The notes under the pieces were generated by a model that saw only the letters and a program-made list of their open reading frames with translations, made no database searches and had not been told where the DNA came from. A stretch of DNA of 64,000 nucleotides from Eudromia elegans (Eukaryota > Chordata > Aves > Tinamiformes > Tinamidae): the NCBI GenBank assembly GCA_003342815.1, contig PTEX01000147.1, positions 1,039,794 to 1,103,793 of the forward strand. The letters run 5' to 3'. Position 1 is the stretch's first letter. Each line of letters starts with the position of its first letter. Both the position numbers and the translations under genes were made by a program. Below, piece by piece: positions 37,993 through 50,986 of this stretch.

Positions 37993-40504
37993 TTTATCTA
38001 GATGTTTGGCAGCTTTTTCTATTGTGAGGTGGTAAAACAGCACAAATACATTGCGGAAAAAATGAGAGAACTGTAGAAGGGCTTTGAAATGCACAAGCTT
38101 TTTTGTTGCTGCTGAGCCAATATATGACTTCTTATTAAAAGCTGCTGCTGAAATCCCTGTGCCCCATTTGCACAGTTACTGCTGGTGAGCAGGATCCTGG
38201 TGTCGCAGGGAGGAGGGCTGTGTTTTATAATGCCTGCTCTGAGTTCAGCTCCAGCCACTTCCTTTCTCTTTGGCTTTGTGGTGATACACAGGGCACTGAA
38301 CTGGCAGATGAAAATTGGACTGGGGTGCCCAGAGTGCAGCCTGACCTTCAACGTTGTTGTCACCTTGGTGATGAGCTTTTGCTGTGAATTACTGATTCAA
38401 ACTCTGCAGCTCTAACGTACACACCTGCAGCCTGCCTTTGGTAGTGAGGTTATATTTTCTTGGTAATTAAGTGTTAATAAAACTGCTTGATTTGTTTGCA
38501 TTTGCTTTGAGTTATCACTGTAAATTAAATCAGATATATTGTTAATTTTAATAAACAGAGAAAGAATATGATTTTAAGAACTTAAAAATATAATATATTT
38601 ACCAAAAAGCTCATTTGAATTAACCAAAATTGTTATGATTTTAGGTTGAATTGTTAATTATCTCCAAATAATTTTGGAGTATCTCCAAACTTTGATTTGG
38701 ATTTTTAAAAAAACTATATAGCATTTTATCTTCTGTGCTCTTGGTAAAGAGTATTCTGGAAGCAGTGCAGAGAACAACAGAGTGAATTCAAAATAAGATG
38801 CTTCCTTCATTAAGACACTTTTATGATGCAGAACAGAGTGTAGAGAAAAATAAATGTATCCCAAGATCAATACTTATGAATATAATGCAAAACAAACAAA
38901 ACCCCAGGCTTTCACTTTGTGGCAGAAGACATATAAGTAACGTGTAGATGTAGAAAGGCCTAGAAAGATCTCTGTGCCCTGTACCTATGTTGACCGGAAA
39001 GAAGTGCTCAGTGTATTTTGGTGTCTTCAGCAATAACAAAAGTATTCAGGCTCAAAAAGAGGATTTTTTTTGGAGATGAAAATTCATGTATGCTTCTCTT
39101 TGTCTCCTTCAAGCAGTGAGATCTGAGGAACCTGATGGAAGCCGAGCAGTAAGCAGCCAAGCAGTAATTCACAGGGAAGCTCCTTTCAGATACTGTAGGC
39201 CCTGGTATCATGAAGCTGAGACCTTTGCTAGCCTAAGTCCTGGTGTTGCCTGAGAGCAAATTTTTAATTTTTAACTGTTAGGACAGTGAAGAATATTCTA
39301 TACCTGCCTTTTTTAATTGAGTTCATATGACCAAAGAAACTCTTCATTCTCCATTCTGAACCTGCAGGAAGAAAATACTTTGTCTACTGTGGGTTCAGTG
39401 CCAACAAAGCGAGTGTCTTTTATTTCTATTCTGAGAAATCTCAACAGATTTGCATTTGGAAGAGATTACATTTGGTCNAAAAATTCCAGCTGCCTGATCT
39501 CATAAACACTCTATGTCATCATCTATGGTTATTTTATATTTCTGTAGGTGTTACAAGACTTCCAGGTGTTGTAACCATAATCTTGACTTGTGCACAAAGC
39601 TCAGGGAAAGCTGAGGCCATGGGTGTTGCGTGTGATGGCTCGAGGAGAAAAGAAAACAGTGGCTGTTTCACTCTTGGAATAGTGCAGAGAGCAATTGGGT
39701 GTAGACTGCGCTTTGACAGAAGAAGTGAAGCAGTAATTTGTGAAAGGCTGCAGTGTACTAGCACTGCGAGCTCAGCGTTTATTTATTTGTTTATTTATTA
39801 GGACAAAGGCTAGCAATATTCCCCCTATATATCAAAGCTTTTGCTAATGAACAAAGATAAGACACCAAGGACAGCATCTTTCTGCATTTTTTCTGATATT
39901 TTTCTTGAGCACCTGCGATTGAACTGCTCTCCTTTAAAAAACAAGTGAGCAAACAGAACTAAGTATAGAACTATGGCGGTAGGCGTTTTTTAATGCAGAG
40001 GTCTGCAGGGACTGTAGAATTTCGAGCTTAAGTCCCCATTAATAATTTTCCGTTGCAAACCCCACATTTTTGCCATTACTGATACTCCTTCAAATTAAAT
40101 TCAGCAAATGGGTATTTGCCTGTTACCTAAGCTGTTGAAGTAGAAGTTTGCCAGAGGACTTTGTAGTGCTACTCTTCATTCTTTTAAAATTCCCTCATCT
40201 CTTCAAAAATCACTTCAGATTTTTCTCATCTCTTGATGTTTACAGTATTGTAGTTGGTCTCCTTTCATGGAGAGTTAAGCATTGCATTAAATTGTTGGTG
40301 ATATTTAATTTGCTTGTGTTTAGACATACATAAACTACATCAGGGTGGTAACTGGCAGGGCTGTGGATAGCAGTCTTTGGAGGATCTAGTTGAAAAGCTG
40401 CATCGAAGTGTTGTAGCGTGTTTATTATCTCGGTGGAGTTGTTTCCGTGTAATTGAGGGCAACGATGGGAGGTTGTGCGGGATCTGTCGCGGTCCAGGTG
40501 TGAG

Positions 40505-40538
40505 GCACTGTGCTGTGGGGTGCACTGTGCTGTGGGGT
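40505..40538. repeat. 17-bp tandem duplication
   Basis: GCACTGTGCTGTGGGGT occurs twice, exactly head to tail (40505-40521 and 40522-40538), inside a GC-rich patch (about 40.43-40.65 kb). Perfect identity points to a recent slippage event. Confidence 0.85.
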
Positions 40539-43500
40539 GAGGAGCACTCTGGCAGTGCTGCAGCCTCCAAGGAGGGGAGGTGTCCCTGAGGCCACGCGGG
40601 CTCGCCCGGGTGCACCAGGCTTGGCGTTCGGCGCTGCTTCAGCGGCACAGGTTGCCCTTCACCAACTGAGGAATTGCAGGAGACAGGTGGGATGGTTTTG
40701 TTTCCATGAAAGCTCCTGGTTGTTGCTAGAATATGGACAGTGCATCAAAAGGGGGTCCTTTGAAGACAGATCAAGTTTAGAGGCAGCCAGAGCTTCACCA
40801 TGAAGGCCAAAAGCAGCCCGTGGCATGCTCGGCACCTCAGCAGTATGGCACTTCCCCACTCCCAGCAGCTTCTGCTGCCCGATGTCCCTCATGTCTGCAG
40901 CAGCAGTTGTAAGGACAGGAGGAAGTGGAAAGCAAAGCATTACTGCGGGTCTGTGTTGGGAAAGCGTGAGCAAATATCAGTGTCTTTCTATTCTGTTGAA
41001 GCGGCAGATGAAACCTGAGTCCTCATTATGTTGTCATGTCTGTGTATTATTTTTCCAACTTCCTTTTGCTAGTTAATGCAATTTCCTGGGCAATAATTCT
41101 TAAGTAAAATTTGATTATACTAGAGAAGTTGTTCAAAAGCCATGCAAAAAAGGAAATAGAAAATTCCATCTCAGAGAGAAAGTGCAGGAAAATCCCTGTA
41201 AAATTCAAGAGGAAAGGAGCTGATATGTGGAATAAACATGCTCTGAAACTGGGAAGTAACGACCCAAACGGAGTGTACATGCACAGCTCGAGTTCAGAGA
41301 CTGGCTGTCACATCGAGTCACCCTGCTCCTGTGCCAACTGACCTGCAAATGTTTTAGCTTTAACAACCCCCCAGTGTAGCTATGTCCAGCTAACCTGGAG
41401 GGAATTCTTCAACATTTCCCAAAATAGGAAGCGCAGATTTGTGGTCACTACCGTAAGCACAACGGGGCTTAGAGGTTAAGACCTCGACTGTGGAAAAAAG
41501 AGTAAAACTAGAGCTAAAGTTCTTAGCAGAGTCAAGTGACTGGCAGTTCTTTTTTTTAATCTCCAAAATCCCATAGTTTAGGGCGCAAGATCAAGGATCT
41601 TGTACATCCTCACGAGGAAGGATTTTTAACAGTTGTGGAGAGCCACCTGGTCATGGAGTGTGGGACATCCTGTGTTTACACAGCTGGGAATATCGATTAC
41701 ATTTCAGTTAAGCGAAGTAGAAGGTTGTGCCGTAGTGAACTTCTTCTCAGTGTACTTAGTTTTTTCCTTTTTGAAGTGCAGAGGGCAGCAGGGTGTATCT
41801 GCCTCTCTGAAGCAGGGAGACAACATAAGAAACCAGCATCTTCTTTTGCATGTCTCAGAACAGGCAGTTGATGTGTTCTTGCAAAGACAATGACTTCTAG
41901 TCCAGGAGAGTCCCGGGGTGAGCCAGCACCGTCTTGCCCAGCTGATGTGACAAGCCTCAGGACTCGACATAGGAATTCCTAGTAGCAGCCGGGGGGAAGC
42001 GAGCCTGGGAAGGTGCAAATGAAAAAGATGGTGGCTTGACTTGGTAGTACTCAAAAATCCACCTCCTTTTATGCTCCCACACCAGAAAACCTTCAGCTCT
42101 GAAGCCAAAAGTTTCATCATGGTCACAACTGGATTAGCAGTAAGTTTGGAGTGAGGGTGAGTGCTGTGGCAGTGCCACAAGTCCCTCTTCTGCTCTGTCT
42201 GCTCTTGCAAATCACTCTCCATTAGGCAGCTTCTCCTGAGGAAGCAGATAAGGCCCTCATGGCCTCGGCAAGCAGGAAACGAGCAGCGTATTTATAGATT
42301 CAGCGCTGGGCTGAAAGCTCCTAGAGAGGCTGTTTAGGAAACCTGACTCTGCTGGGAACAAGGAAGACTTTCTCTTCATCTTCCTGACAGCTTTCCTTAT
42401 TGAGACAGCCACAGAATTTCAGTAAGTCAGATTCTATAGGCCTCTGTTGCAAGTGGTGCCTATAGAATATCTGTTTAAGCAGGTGAGCTATTTACCTGTA
42501 TGCCTGCCAGCTTCTCAGCCTTTAATCCATTGTTCATTGTGCAAGGTTATGCATCATCGCTGGTATTTGGAGGGTGCAAGGACTGGAAAATGTTGAAAGT
42601 CACTGGGTTTCCTAAGATCTTTAGGGAATGATGAAGGCATGTGTAGAACAGCCACATGTCATATAGTCATATGTGTCTTCATTTCATATTCTTTTCCTGT
42701 ATTTGTTTCTTTTATGATGAAGGTGAGTTATAACAATCAGCAAGAGGATATATAAGCACACACTCTGGGAGGTTTCTCGGAAATGCCATTAATGATGGCT
42801 CTAAACTCTACGTGCCTTACACTAATGGACGTAGAACAGCATTTTTATTCTAAAGGCAAATTTGCTGATATTTGGAGACTTTGCTACAGAAACGTAAAGA
42901 ACACGCAATAGACCATGATGTAAGTAGGTATTTTTGTGACCTTGCCCAAGTAATGAGTAGTTACAGTATAATTCAGTGTGAGAGTCTGGAAACTAAAATA
43001 ATTGCCAGAAAAATGACATTTCAAATCATTTAATGTGTTTTTAGTGTATCTGCTTTTTGAAACCCTTATGGCTTGTTGATAGTGTTTGCTCTTCTCCTTG
43101 TACTACTTTTACACTCCTAGCACACAGTTAGAACCCAAGTCTCGGTCTTGTTTGTGCTTTTACACATAAAATCTCCCCACAACTTTCCACTGCCCCTGGT
43201 CTTTTTTGGCTCCACATCCCTACTTGGTCCTTAACTCGCTTTCTGCCACAACTGATGGCCCCACTGTCCATCCTGCCAAGGAAGAAAAGCCCATCTGTGC
43301 TTGTACTTGACTAGCTTCCCCTTTCTGGTCTCTGCTGATGATTAAGAAGGTTCCAACAGTATCAAAGTGTGAGTGGAGCCCAACTACATTATTTGGATTC
43401 TTAGCTCTGTGTGTAGCAGGCAGCCGCTGTTCCTGCGAGCTATACCACTGCCCTATAAAAGGGGTTAGGCCCTGGAAAATGAGCAAAATCGGGTCAGAGC

Positions 43501-45000
43501 TGAAACTGGGGAAGTACCTCTGCAAAGATTCATTTATGAATATGGAAAAAAACCTCTTTTTGAATCTTTGCTTCTTGAGTCTTAATATGGGAGTATTTTC
43601 TTCCAGTCACTCAAGTGTAGGGAGCCAGTTGCTGGGCTCCCCAGATGCCCTGGAGATGATGGTATCTCAGCACTGCAGGGAAGCAGAATTGCTCATCTCT
43701 GTTCAGAGAAGGGAAGCTGGAGCTGATGGTGGGTACTGTGCTCAGTCACACCTAACAGCAGCAGGACCCGAAGGAAAAATGCTTGGGTGTGGTCCCTGAT
43801 GTGCTTCTCTAGCCACCGGCTCACGGTATTCCCAACCAACTGCAGCAGCCTGTGGCTCATCTTGTATATGAGCAATCTCTCACGACAATCTTTTGTCTCT
43901 ATCCCCAAGACAAGCCGGATGCTTTTGATAGATGGTCTTAATTGCCTCATTAAGGAAATGGAGGGCATCTGTCCTTTCTGTCTGCATGTCAGCGAGCCTC
44001 ACTTGCCTTTCTTCCAGCCACAGACTGAATGAAACACAGAATACCACCAAAGCTGTCTCCGAGTGTGTTGCCCCCAGCACCCAGCAGTGATTATTAGGAG
44101 GACTGAAAATGGCCCCTGTGCAGATTCTTCATGATGTCACCTTTGCTGCCTGGGAAGCAGCTGGTGGTCTGTGCACACTGCTGCACGCGGGAGCGGGGTG
44201 CTCTGGGGCGCTGGGTAGAGGCAGTGCAGGGGAAGGTTCCTCGAGTTTCTCTGCTCATGTAACTGAACAGCAAATTTGGCTTATGTCTCCAAGAGGACAA
44301 CGAGCGTGTCTTCCTCTTCCTAAAGCACTGTATAAATATAAGCAAGGGAGACCTGGAGTAAGTTATCATTGCTCCTTTTGAGGAGGGGAAAGGGCCCTCT
44401 TCCATTTCATGGAGAGCATGGGCAAGCCACGTAGCATTGCCCTCCTGTCCTGAGTGCCTCTTGCCCCCTTTCCAGCAGTTCTCATGGTGCATGGATCTGT
44501 GCGAGTGTCTCAGCCGGGGAGAACAGCTCACAGGTTTGACAGGGGAAAACGATTAACTGTCACAGTCTGCCCCCAAATCCAGTAACCCAGAAAAATCTTC
44601 AACACAGGGCTGGGATGGTGGGAAATACATCAGAGACCTCATAGCTGCAAACATGCTGTATAGTCATCTGTCCCTAATGTAGCAAGGGTGTTCTGCTGTG
44701 GTTGAGTTAGAACCATTTGAGATCGTTAATAAGTAATTAACCTATGAAATGACTGTAAAGGGCATCTTTATAATCAAGATTGAATTATTAGTGGCCAGAC
44801 GTGCTCCAGAAAGTATCCAGATACATACAAAGCAAAGCCCTTTACCTCATTCGCACCCTTTAAGAATGCCGTCCATACCGGCATACCGGCTTACCAGGTT
44901 AATGCTTTTCTCTGCTCTGCCATATAATGCACCTCCCAAGTTCACGTTCACTTTATTTATGTATTTATAAAAGCTGCTAATTTCCTGCTGCTTCAGCCTG

Positions 45001-45440
45001 GCAGCCCAGAGCCTGTTGCTAAGCAACACCCCAAATAACGCAAGGGCCTTGGCCCAGCTGCTCTTCTGCAGCCGTTCTCTATTTAGTGAGTTTTGTATTT
45101 ATTATTATTATTATTATTATTTAACTAAGCCGCTTTTTCCCACAACTTGGAAGCAGAGCTGTAAGCCTTTGGGTTGGAACAGCATGGCTCTATTTGCACA
45201 TCTGTAGGCTTTCCTCTAGCAGCATTCGCTACTGTGTGTTTGTGTTTTTCCTGTTGGTCGTCCGGACGGGCCATCGGAGCGTCCACCGAAGCAGGGTGGC
45301 TTCGAGGAGTTTACAGCAACATCCTCCAGGGCCGGCCTGGCCGCCACCGCCGTCCTCCGTGCGAGATGGCAGCTGTGAACCTGCTTGGTCCCAACAGCTG
45401 ATGGGGAAAAAGGAGGAGCAGAACAAAGATGGCCTAAAGC
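45001..45440. promoter_or_regulatory. CpG-dense patch with RFX X-box-like palindrome and YY1-like motifs
   Basis: GTTGCTAAGCAAC at 45015-45027 is a perfect 13-bp palindrome of two GTTGCT half-sites, fitting the X-box bound by RFX factors. About 230 bases on, 45258-45368 is very rich in CpG (for example GTCGTCCGGACG and GCCGCCACCGCCG). Two ATGGC-type YY1-like motifs follow (GAGATGGCAG near 45364, AAGATGGCC near 45427). An (ATT)n run sits between. I see no coding exon that joins RABGAP1L in frame. It may be an enhancer or a further internal promoter; the function is inferred from motifs only. Confidence 0.4.
45095..45122. repeat. (ATT)n microsatellite
   Basis: TGTATTTATTATTATTATTA and on, about eight ATT units, within the regulatory-looking patch. 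Confidence 0.85.
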
Positions 45441-48400
45441 CATTTTTATGCTTGCTTTGTTTCTGGCTGCTTTGCCCTCAGCTGTGCCCACGCTTCAAGC
45501 TGCCCTGAGCCTAGCGAGAGTGGCAAGGATGTGGGGAGGGTTTTCAGCCCTCCGCCTGTGCTGGGAGCTGCCTTGGGCAGAAGCAGTTTTACAGGATCCG
45601 CTGCATTTTCTTTAGGGTAGGGCTGGGGGCCGGGGAGCAGATTTGGCTTTAGTTGTTTCGGCTGGAGGAGCAGTTTACTGATATCCTACTTGATGTATAG
45701 ACTCACGACCGGGAAATTTGTGGCACAGAGATGATCTCTTCCTTTGCTGCCTGTGGACAGGCAAGGGTAGCTAAGGGTAGCCAAGCTGTCAGCACACCAC
45801 TTTCTCTAGTCCTGCTCTCCAGATTTACTAGAACAATAGAATTAATTTAAAACAAAAGGCACCAAACTGTTTTTTCCTTCTTTCCTGTTTGATTTTTTTT
45901 TTCCCCCCCTTGTTGTTGCTGGGCATGCAGAGTGTTCATGAGCTGATTTCCTGGACTGTACTTCTCCCATATCTGCTGCCTTTTGGTCCTCTGGTCTTGC
46001 CTTTGGTGCTGCCCGACAGCTTCTTTGTCTGCGGGAGCTTTCATCAGGGGCTGCTGCTTGCTAGAAAATTATCTTCCTGCTTTGATGGTGCATCTCTTAG
46101 CTGACCTCCCCAGGGCTGCACCAGGAGAAGCCCATGAATGCTTGGTTTTGTACTTGCAATTCTGCAGAACAGGGGCTGTGCCCGGGGCCACAGGGATATT
46201 ATTATATCAAAATAGGATGGAGAAAGTGGAGGTTTAAATCCAAATGGAGTTTTCCTCTCATTTACTTTGAGCATTTGGTTGCCACTTTGGAGAACTGAGA
46301 AGGTCGTTTGGCTGGCCCATTTTTATCCCTGAGTTTTTCAGAATGTACTCTTGGTTTTCTGGTCACTTATGATGTACATCTATCACTTGGATGTCCATAT
46401 TTCATGTGCACCCAAAGGCAGGTTGAACCTTAACTGATCTGTTGCACTCCGTGCTTGCTTTTACTTTTTCCTTTTTTGGAGAGTTGAGACTTCATAAGCC
46501 AAGATGTGCTCGTGGTGGCGTGTGTATTTTGGTGCTGTTATTCACATGGCACTTGGAAATGTGCTAGGTGCTCTGTCAAGTATTTTGGGTATTCTCTAAC
46601 CTAAATNGTGAAAGAAACAAAGGAGCTATAGAATGATTCAAAATGCCCAGGAATACCTTGTACTGCCCCTAGAAATCGTGCCAGGAGCTTTCAGCAGAGC
46701 TTAATATCTTTAATCAAAGAAAGAAAAGGATCTTTTGTATGGGAAGATGTCAGGTGGTTTGGGGAGCTGGAGATAGTTACTAATACCTTGAACTGTACCT
46801 AGAAACAGGCAGGTGGCTGCTGCTGATGGGGATGACGTAGGAGAGCACAGGTCATAGGTGCCTGATAGAAGAATAAAGACAGTGAAATTAAAAATACAGT
46901 ATTGTCCCAAAAATGACCTGAATGTTTTGCAATGTACCAGTAAGAGATGCCCAAAAGTACTGAAAACTCCTTTGTGAGAGATTAGGAGACTCTGACTTAA
47001 ACATCTGTTGCCTTTCTCTATTTCATAGTCCTAAATTACAGTGAGAAGCTATCTTGTTTTTATTTTCCCTCCGTGAACCAGGGCGGCAGCAGCAGCAGGG
47101 ATGCCGGTAGCACCCAACATGAGGAAGAGGCTGTGTCCTTAGAACTCCCAGCACGAGTCGCTCGCAGCTGAGGTGTTCCAGCACAAAGGCAGCAGGAAAA
47201 GACATCTGTAACCTCTCCAAATATTACAGATGCTGTTTGTATTTGTACTGCATAGAGGATCTGTGTGGAGACCACAGCAGAGCTCTTCCTTTTTTGCTTA
47301 ATTATTAATTAGTTTATTAGTTTATTTCCCTTCATTTTCAGATGGTATGATGTTTACCCCATTACTTTAAATGGTGCCATTTACTGTTGTTACAGACAAA
47401 AGGAAGGACCTGCAGAGTTTATTTTTGCAGTCTGCAGCAGAGTGTTTGGTGAACAAATCCAGGCAGGGCCGGACTTTCTCTGTTACCATCAGCTGTGAAC
47501 ACTGCGCTGGGGCTCTGCATGCAGCTGGGTGGGAGGCCAAGGCTGGGGCCTTGCTGTTTGCCAGCGAGGTTAAAAGGAGAGAAGGCAAAAGCAAGTTCTG
47601 TTCTCGGGGAGGTGGAAATACCTGCAGTCCGTGGTGTCTGCATGAAGAAATGCCTCATCATCGTGTAGAGAGCGGTTCCAACTACTTGTGTAAGGACTTG
47701 CTGACTCTCCCACTGTGTACCGACCATGTGAGCTCTGAAAATAAGCTTATTAGGAATTGAGACAAGTTAATCTTTAAATCGTATGTAAGTACAGAGGCTT
47801 TTCTCGTTGTGGTATTCTGCAGCATTAAATGTGGATGCAAATTTTCACAGCAGGAGACTAGATGAGCACAGTTAAGCGCTGAAGCTGCTTCTCTCCCAGA
47901 TCATCTTCTGTGAGCAGCATTTCCCTTTCACTTTGCCGTGTGGTGCTGAATAGCGGCTTAGTGGGAAGGATTAGGTGAACCTCAGCTTAGCNGGGCTGCT
48001 GCAGCCTCGCACAGCTGAGCACCTCGCAAAGCCCTTGCCTCCTTTCCTCATCTGAACCTGACCTGGGCAAATTCCTCCTGCTGCTCTTGTCTGAGAGAAT
48101 CTAGGACTTAGTGACCTCCATCTCATCCAGCAAACAGGTCCCTTCTCTGTCAGATTCCCATCCTTTTTCTTTCCCTCCTATGTACTAGGAGTTCATAGGA
48201 CTTTTTTTGGCTACATTTTCTACCTTAATTTTTAACTGCAGCCTTGCAGGACAACATTATATCAATAGTTTATACTTATAATGCATAATGCATGTGCTAG
48301 TGTGATCTCGGAGTCCTCCCGTGTTCCTCGGGCTAGGCTTCTCATGAGCCACTGTTTGGCTTTCGTACCTCCCAGCGCAGATGCTTGAGCTAGTCAGACT

Positions 48401-49759
48401 GGTTTGGAGCAGTTTATTTAATACCAGGTGCCATTTCCTGCTCGCCTACATCATTTCGGCCTTAACTCATCTTACTTTTATGTCATCTTGCAAGTAATCA
48501 TCCTGCTGATTTATTTTTCATGTTTTGGGATGTGCTATAATTACACATAGAGAAGCATCATCTTTTCCGGAGTCCAGATGGGGCACCCGGGCGCGCACCC
48601 TCCCAGGGGCTGTACATGGGTCTCCAGGCCACATTTCCAGCCCTGCCCCATCACCACCCAGGGCACTCGGAGAGCCAGCCTGTGCCTGGCCGCATTGTGG
48701 TAATAATACCTGCAGCTTTGCATTTTCCGCGGCTTTTACCGTTCTCAAGCCTCTCAGTCCCATTGTGGGGTAGGTAGGAACTGCTAATCCCTCTCAGGGG
48801 AGTGAAAGGGTAAGTTACAGAAGGAGCAAGCCCAGCGTGGGTTTAGTTTTAGCAGCTGGGAGTCCTGGACCCTAGTCTAAGTCTCTTCACATACAAAGGC
48901 CACTTTCCAGTGTGCCACTTGATGCTCATTAGTATCTTCTTAATTGAGGATCATGTTGTCTAAATGAAAAGCCAGCAGGGCCCGGCTGAAGGTAGTGTTA
49001 GTTATATGGTTATTGTATGGTTATGTATTGTATGTGTTGTGTTGAAGCCAGTGTTCCTATGATGGAGCTCTTTCCCAATAAAATCGGCTTGTTTTATCTT
49101 GTCAGAGATGTGAGCGTTCAGATACTCAGATCTCTGAATGAAGCTATGCCAAAGTCAGTCCTTGTAAATAATTTTGAATGCAGAGCAGCCCTATGACCAT
49201 AATTTTCTCAAAAAATATATTTGACCCTATTTTTTTTTCTTTTAAATATCAGCTGAAGTGATTAAGTGCTACAGTTTAAAAATAAATCTCACAGTCAGAT
49301 CTGTGTAGGATTTTGTTTGCAGAGCTTAAGTGCTCGGTGGCGTTCGCATGGTCAACGTGCCACATGAATGTGGTTCAGCTCTAGCATTAGTAGCCCCAGG
49401 GAATTTGTATCACAGGCCCATAGCAGGGCAGACAGGTTGCTAATGCTTGTTGCTTCAGCTGCTGGATGGGCCTGCTTGCATCGATTGCTTGTCATGCCTG
49501 TTATCTAAATCCCCTGGAAGTTTAGCTAGAAGAAACAGGTGTGTTTGGAGGAAAGGGCCTTGGCTGAATGTTTTGCAGCAGCAGGTGTGCGAGAAGTAAT
49601 TGAGAATGTTCTCTTAAAACCATGGGAAGGGCTCTTCAAAAGCCTGGGGAGCTTTCACCTGGCCTGGTGTTTTCCTCGTTATCATGCTAGAGGTGAGGCT
49701 GGTGAATAGTTTTGCTTTATTCCTCTGAAGGCTTTAAAGCTCTCTGGGAGCTTCTGCCT

Positions 49760-49826
49760 GCACCAAAAACAAAACAAAAAAAACCCCACACCAAAAAAAN
49801 CAAAAAAACCCCACACAAACCCCTAA
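49760..49826. repeat. A-rich (CAAAA)n/ACCCC low-complexity tract
   Basis: CACCAAAAACAAAACAAAAA passing into AAACCCCACACC and a second similar block. One N at 49800 marks uncertain sequence here. Confidence 0.85.
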
Positions 49827-50969
49827 AGATGTTTACTTCCTCAGCTGGGCACATTTGCTCCCCGAGGACAGTAGTCCTGGAGGAAGCAGAGGGTGTACAC
49901 TAAATATTTGGCCTATCTTTTGTTCACTGGTTTGAGTGGTCATTTGGCGGTGAGCAGAGGATGTTACTTTGTTTTCCCATTCCCCGTTATTTAACAGTGA
50001 CGTTATTTTGGACGTATAGCACCTCTGCTCAGTACTAGGAAGCCCTTGCTGGGGGTTAGGCTGTTCTCATGTTGGGCAATGTGTTCATGCAACTCAGCAA
50101 GGTGGCTGAGCACGGTCCTGTGCGGCCTTCACCTCCCTGCCCTCCCACGATGGACCTGGTAGCGCTGCAACTGACTCATGGGCATCCTTTGGTGGGTTTA
50201 ATTCCATTTGAAAACCATCTCTCTTAAAGTCAAGATGGATGTTAGTCAGCATGCAGATCAGTAGTTATGCTGCTTGCAATTGCTGATTAGAACATGTCAA
50301 AATTACAGCATGCCCACAGGTAAGAAACATAGAGCAGAACGAGAGCTGACAACAGCTGAAATGCAGCTTGGTGGTGTTAAATCCCTGGACCTCATGTGCT
50401 TAAAGGGAAAAAAGTGAGTATAGCCTCTTGTCCGCAATTTCTCAGACACAAAGTCCTCATTGGGGTGCGGAGGGAGCGATGGAGGTACTGCCTGTGCACG
50501 CTCGCCACGTCCTGCTCGCTGCAGGGTCAAACCAGCCTCTCGGCAGCTGTGGTGGCTTGTGTCCCCGCACNCGCCGGCACGCTCGCCATCAAGGAGCTGG
50601 GGCAGCACTCGCTGCCCCGCGGTCTGTGTGTCTGAGCGTGCCCCGTTGCCCGCCCCAGCAAGGGTGAGCTGCTTAGAGCACCAGGCGCTTAATTTTTGCT
50701 TGAGGTACTCCCTGCCCTCCAGAATGAGCCTCAGAACAGCCAAGGGCACAGTCCTTAAGAGGCTCCTAAAGCCTGGGCTGTCTGAGCACATCCAGTACGA
50801 GCTGGCTAGTGAAGCACTGAGGAGCAGCCTGCAGGTGGGAGGTGGCTGCTGTAGCCTGGTCAAAACCATCCCACCCGACTGACGTGTGCAACAGCATCGC
50901 AGGGCAGCGCCTTGGAAGGGCAACAGGAGTTTGTAGTACAAACCAGTGCATTACAGGTGCATTTCAAGC

Positions 50970-50986
50970 AAAAAAAAAAAAAAAAA
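50970..50986. repeat. Poly(A), 17 bases
   Basis: Uninterrupted A run after TTTCAAGC. No retrocopy recognised upstream. Confidence 0.8.

Larger units (their letters stand above)
34121..45000 (+). other. Long intron, first part (10.9 kb)
   Basis: Intron sequence with two CR1 3' ends (about 35680-35866 plus strand, 37540-37700 minus strand), a TC-rich imperfect repeat (34949-35038), a (GTAT)n run (37976-37992), a 17-bp tandem duplication (40505-40538) and an AT-rich, TAAT-rich stretch (38455-38665). Ns lie at 34145, 35727, 36124, 37644, 37802 and 39478. Overlapping minus-strand open frames at 43693-44080 (91 and 66 codons) and a 172-codon one at 41704-42222 show no motif I know. Confidence 0.75.

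Noticed and set aside
41704..42222. 172-codon minus-strand open frame
   Set aside because: Cys/Ser/His-rich composition, overlaps plus-strand frames, no recognised domain and no splice or promoter context.
46652..46805. Two similar AATACCTTG-ACTG-CCTAGAAA blocks 130 bases apart
   Set aside because: Similarity covers only about 24 bases with mismatches and does not extend into the flanks.
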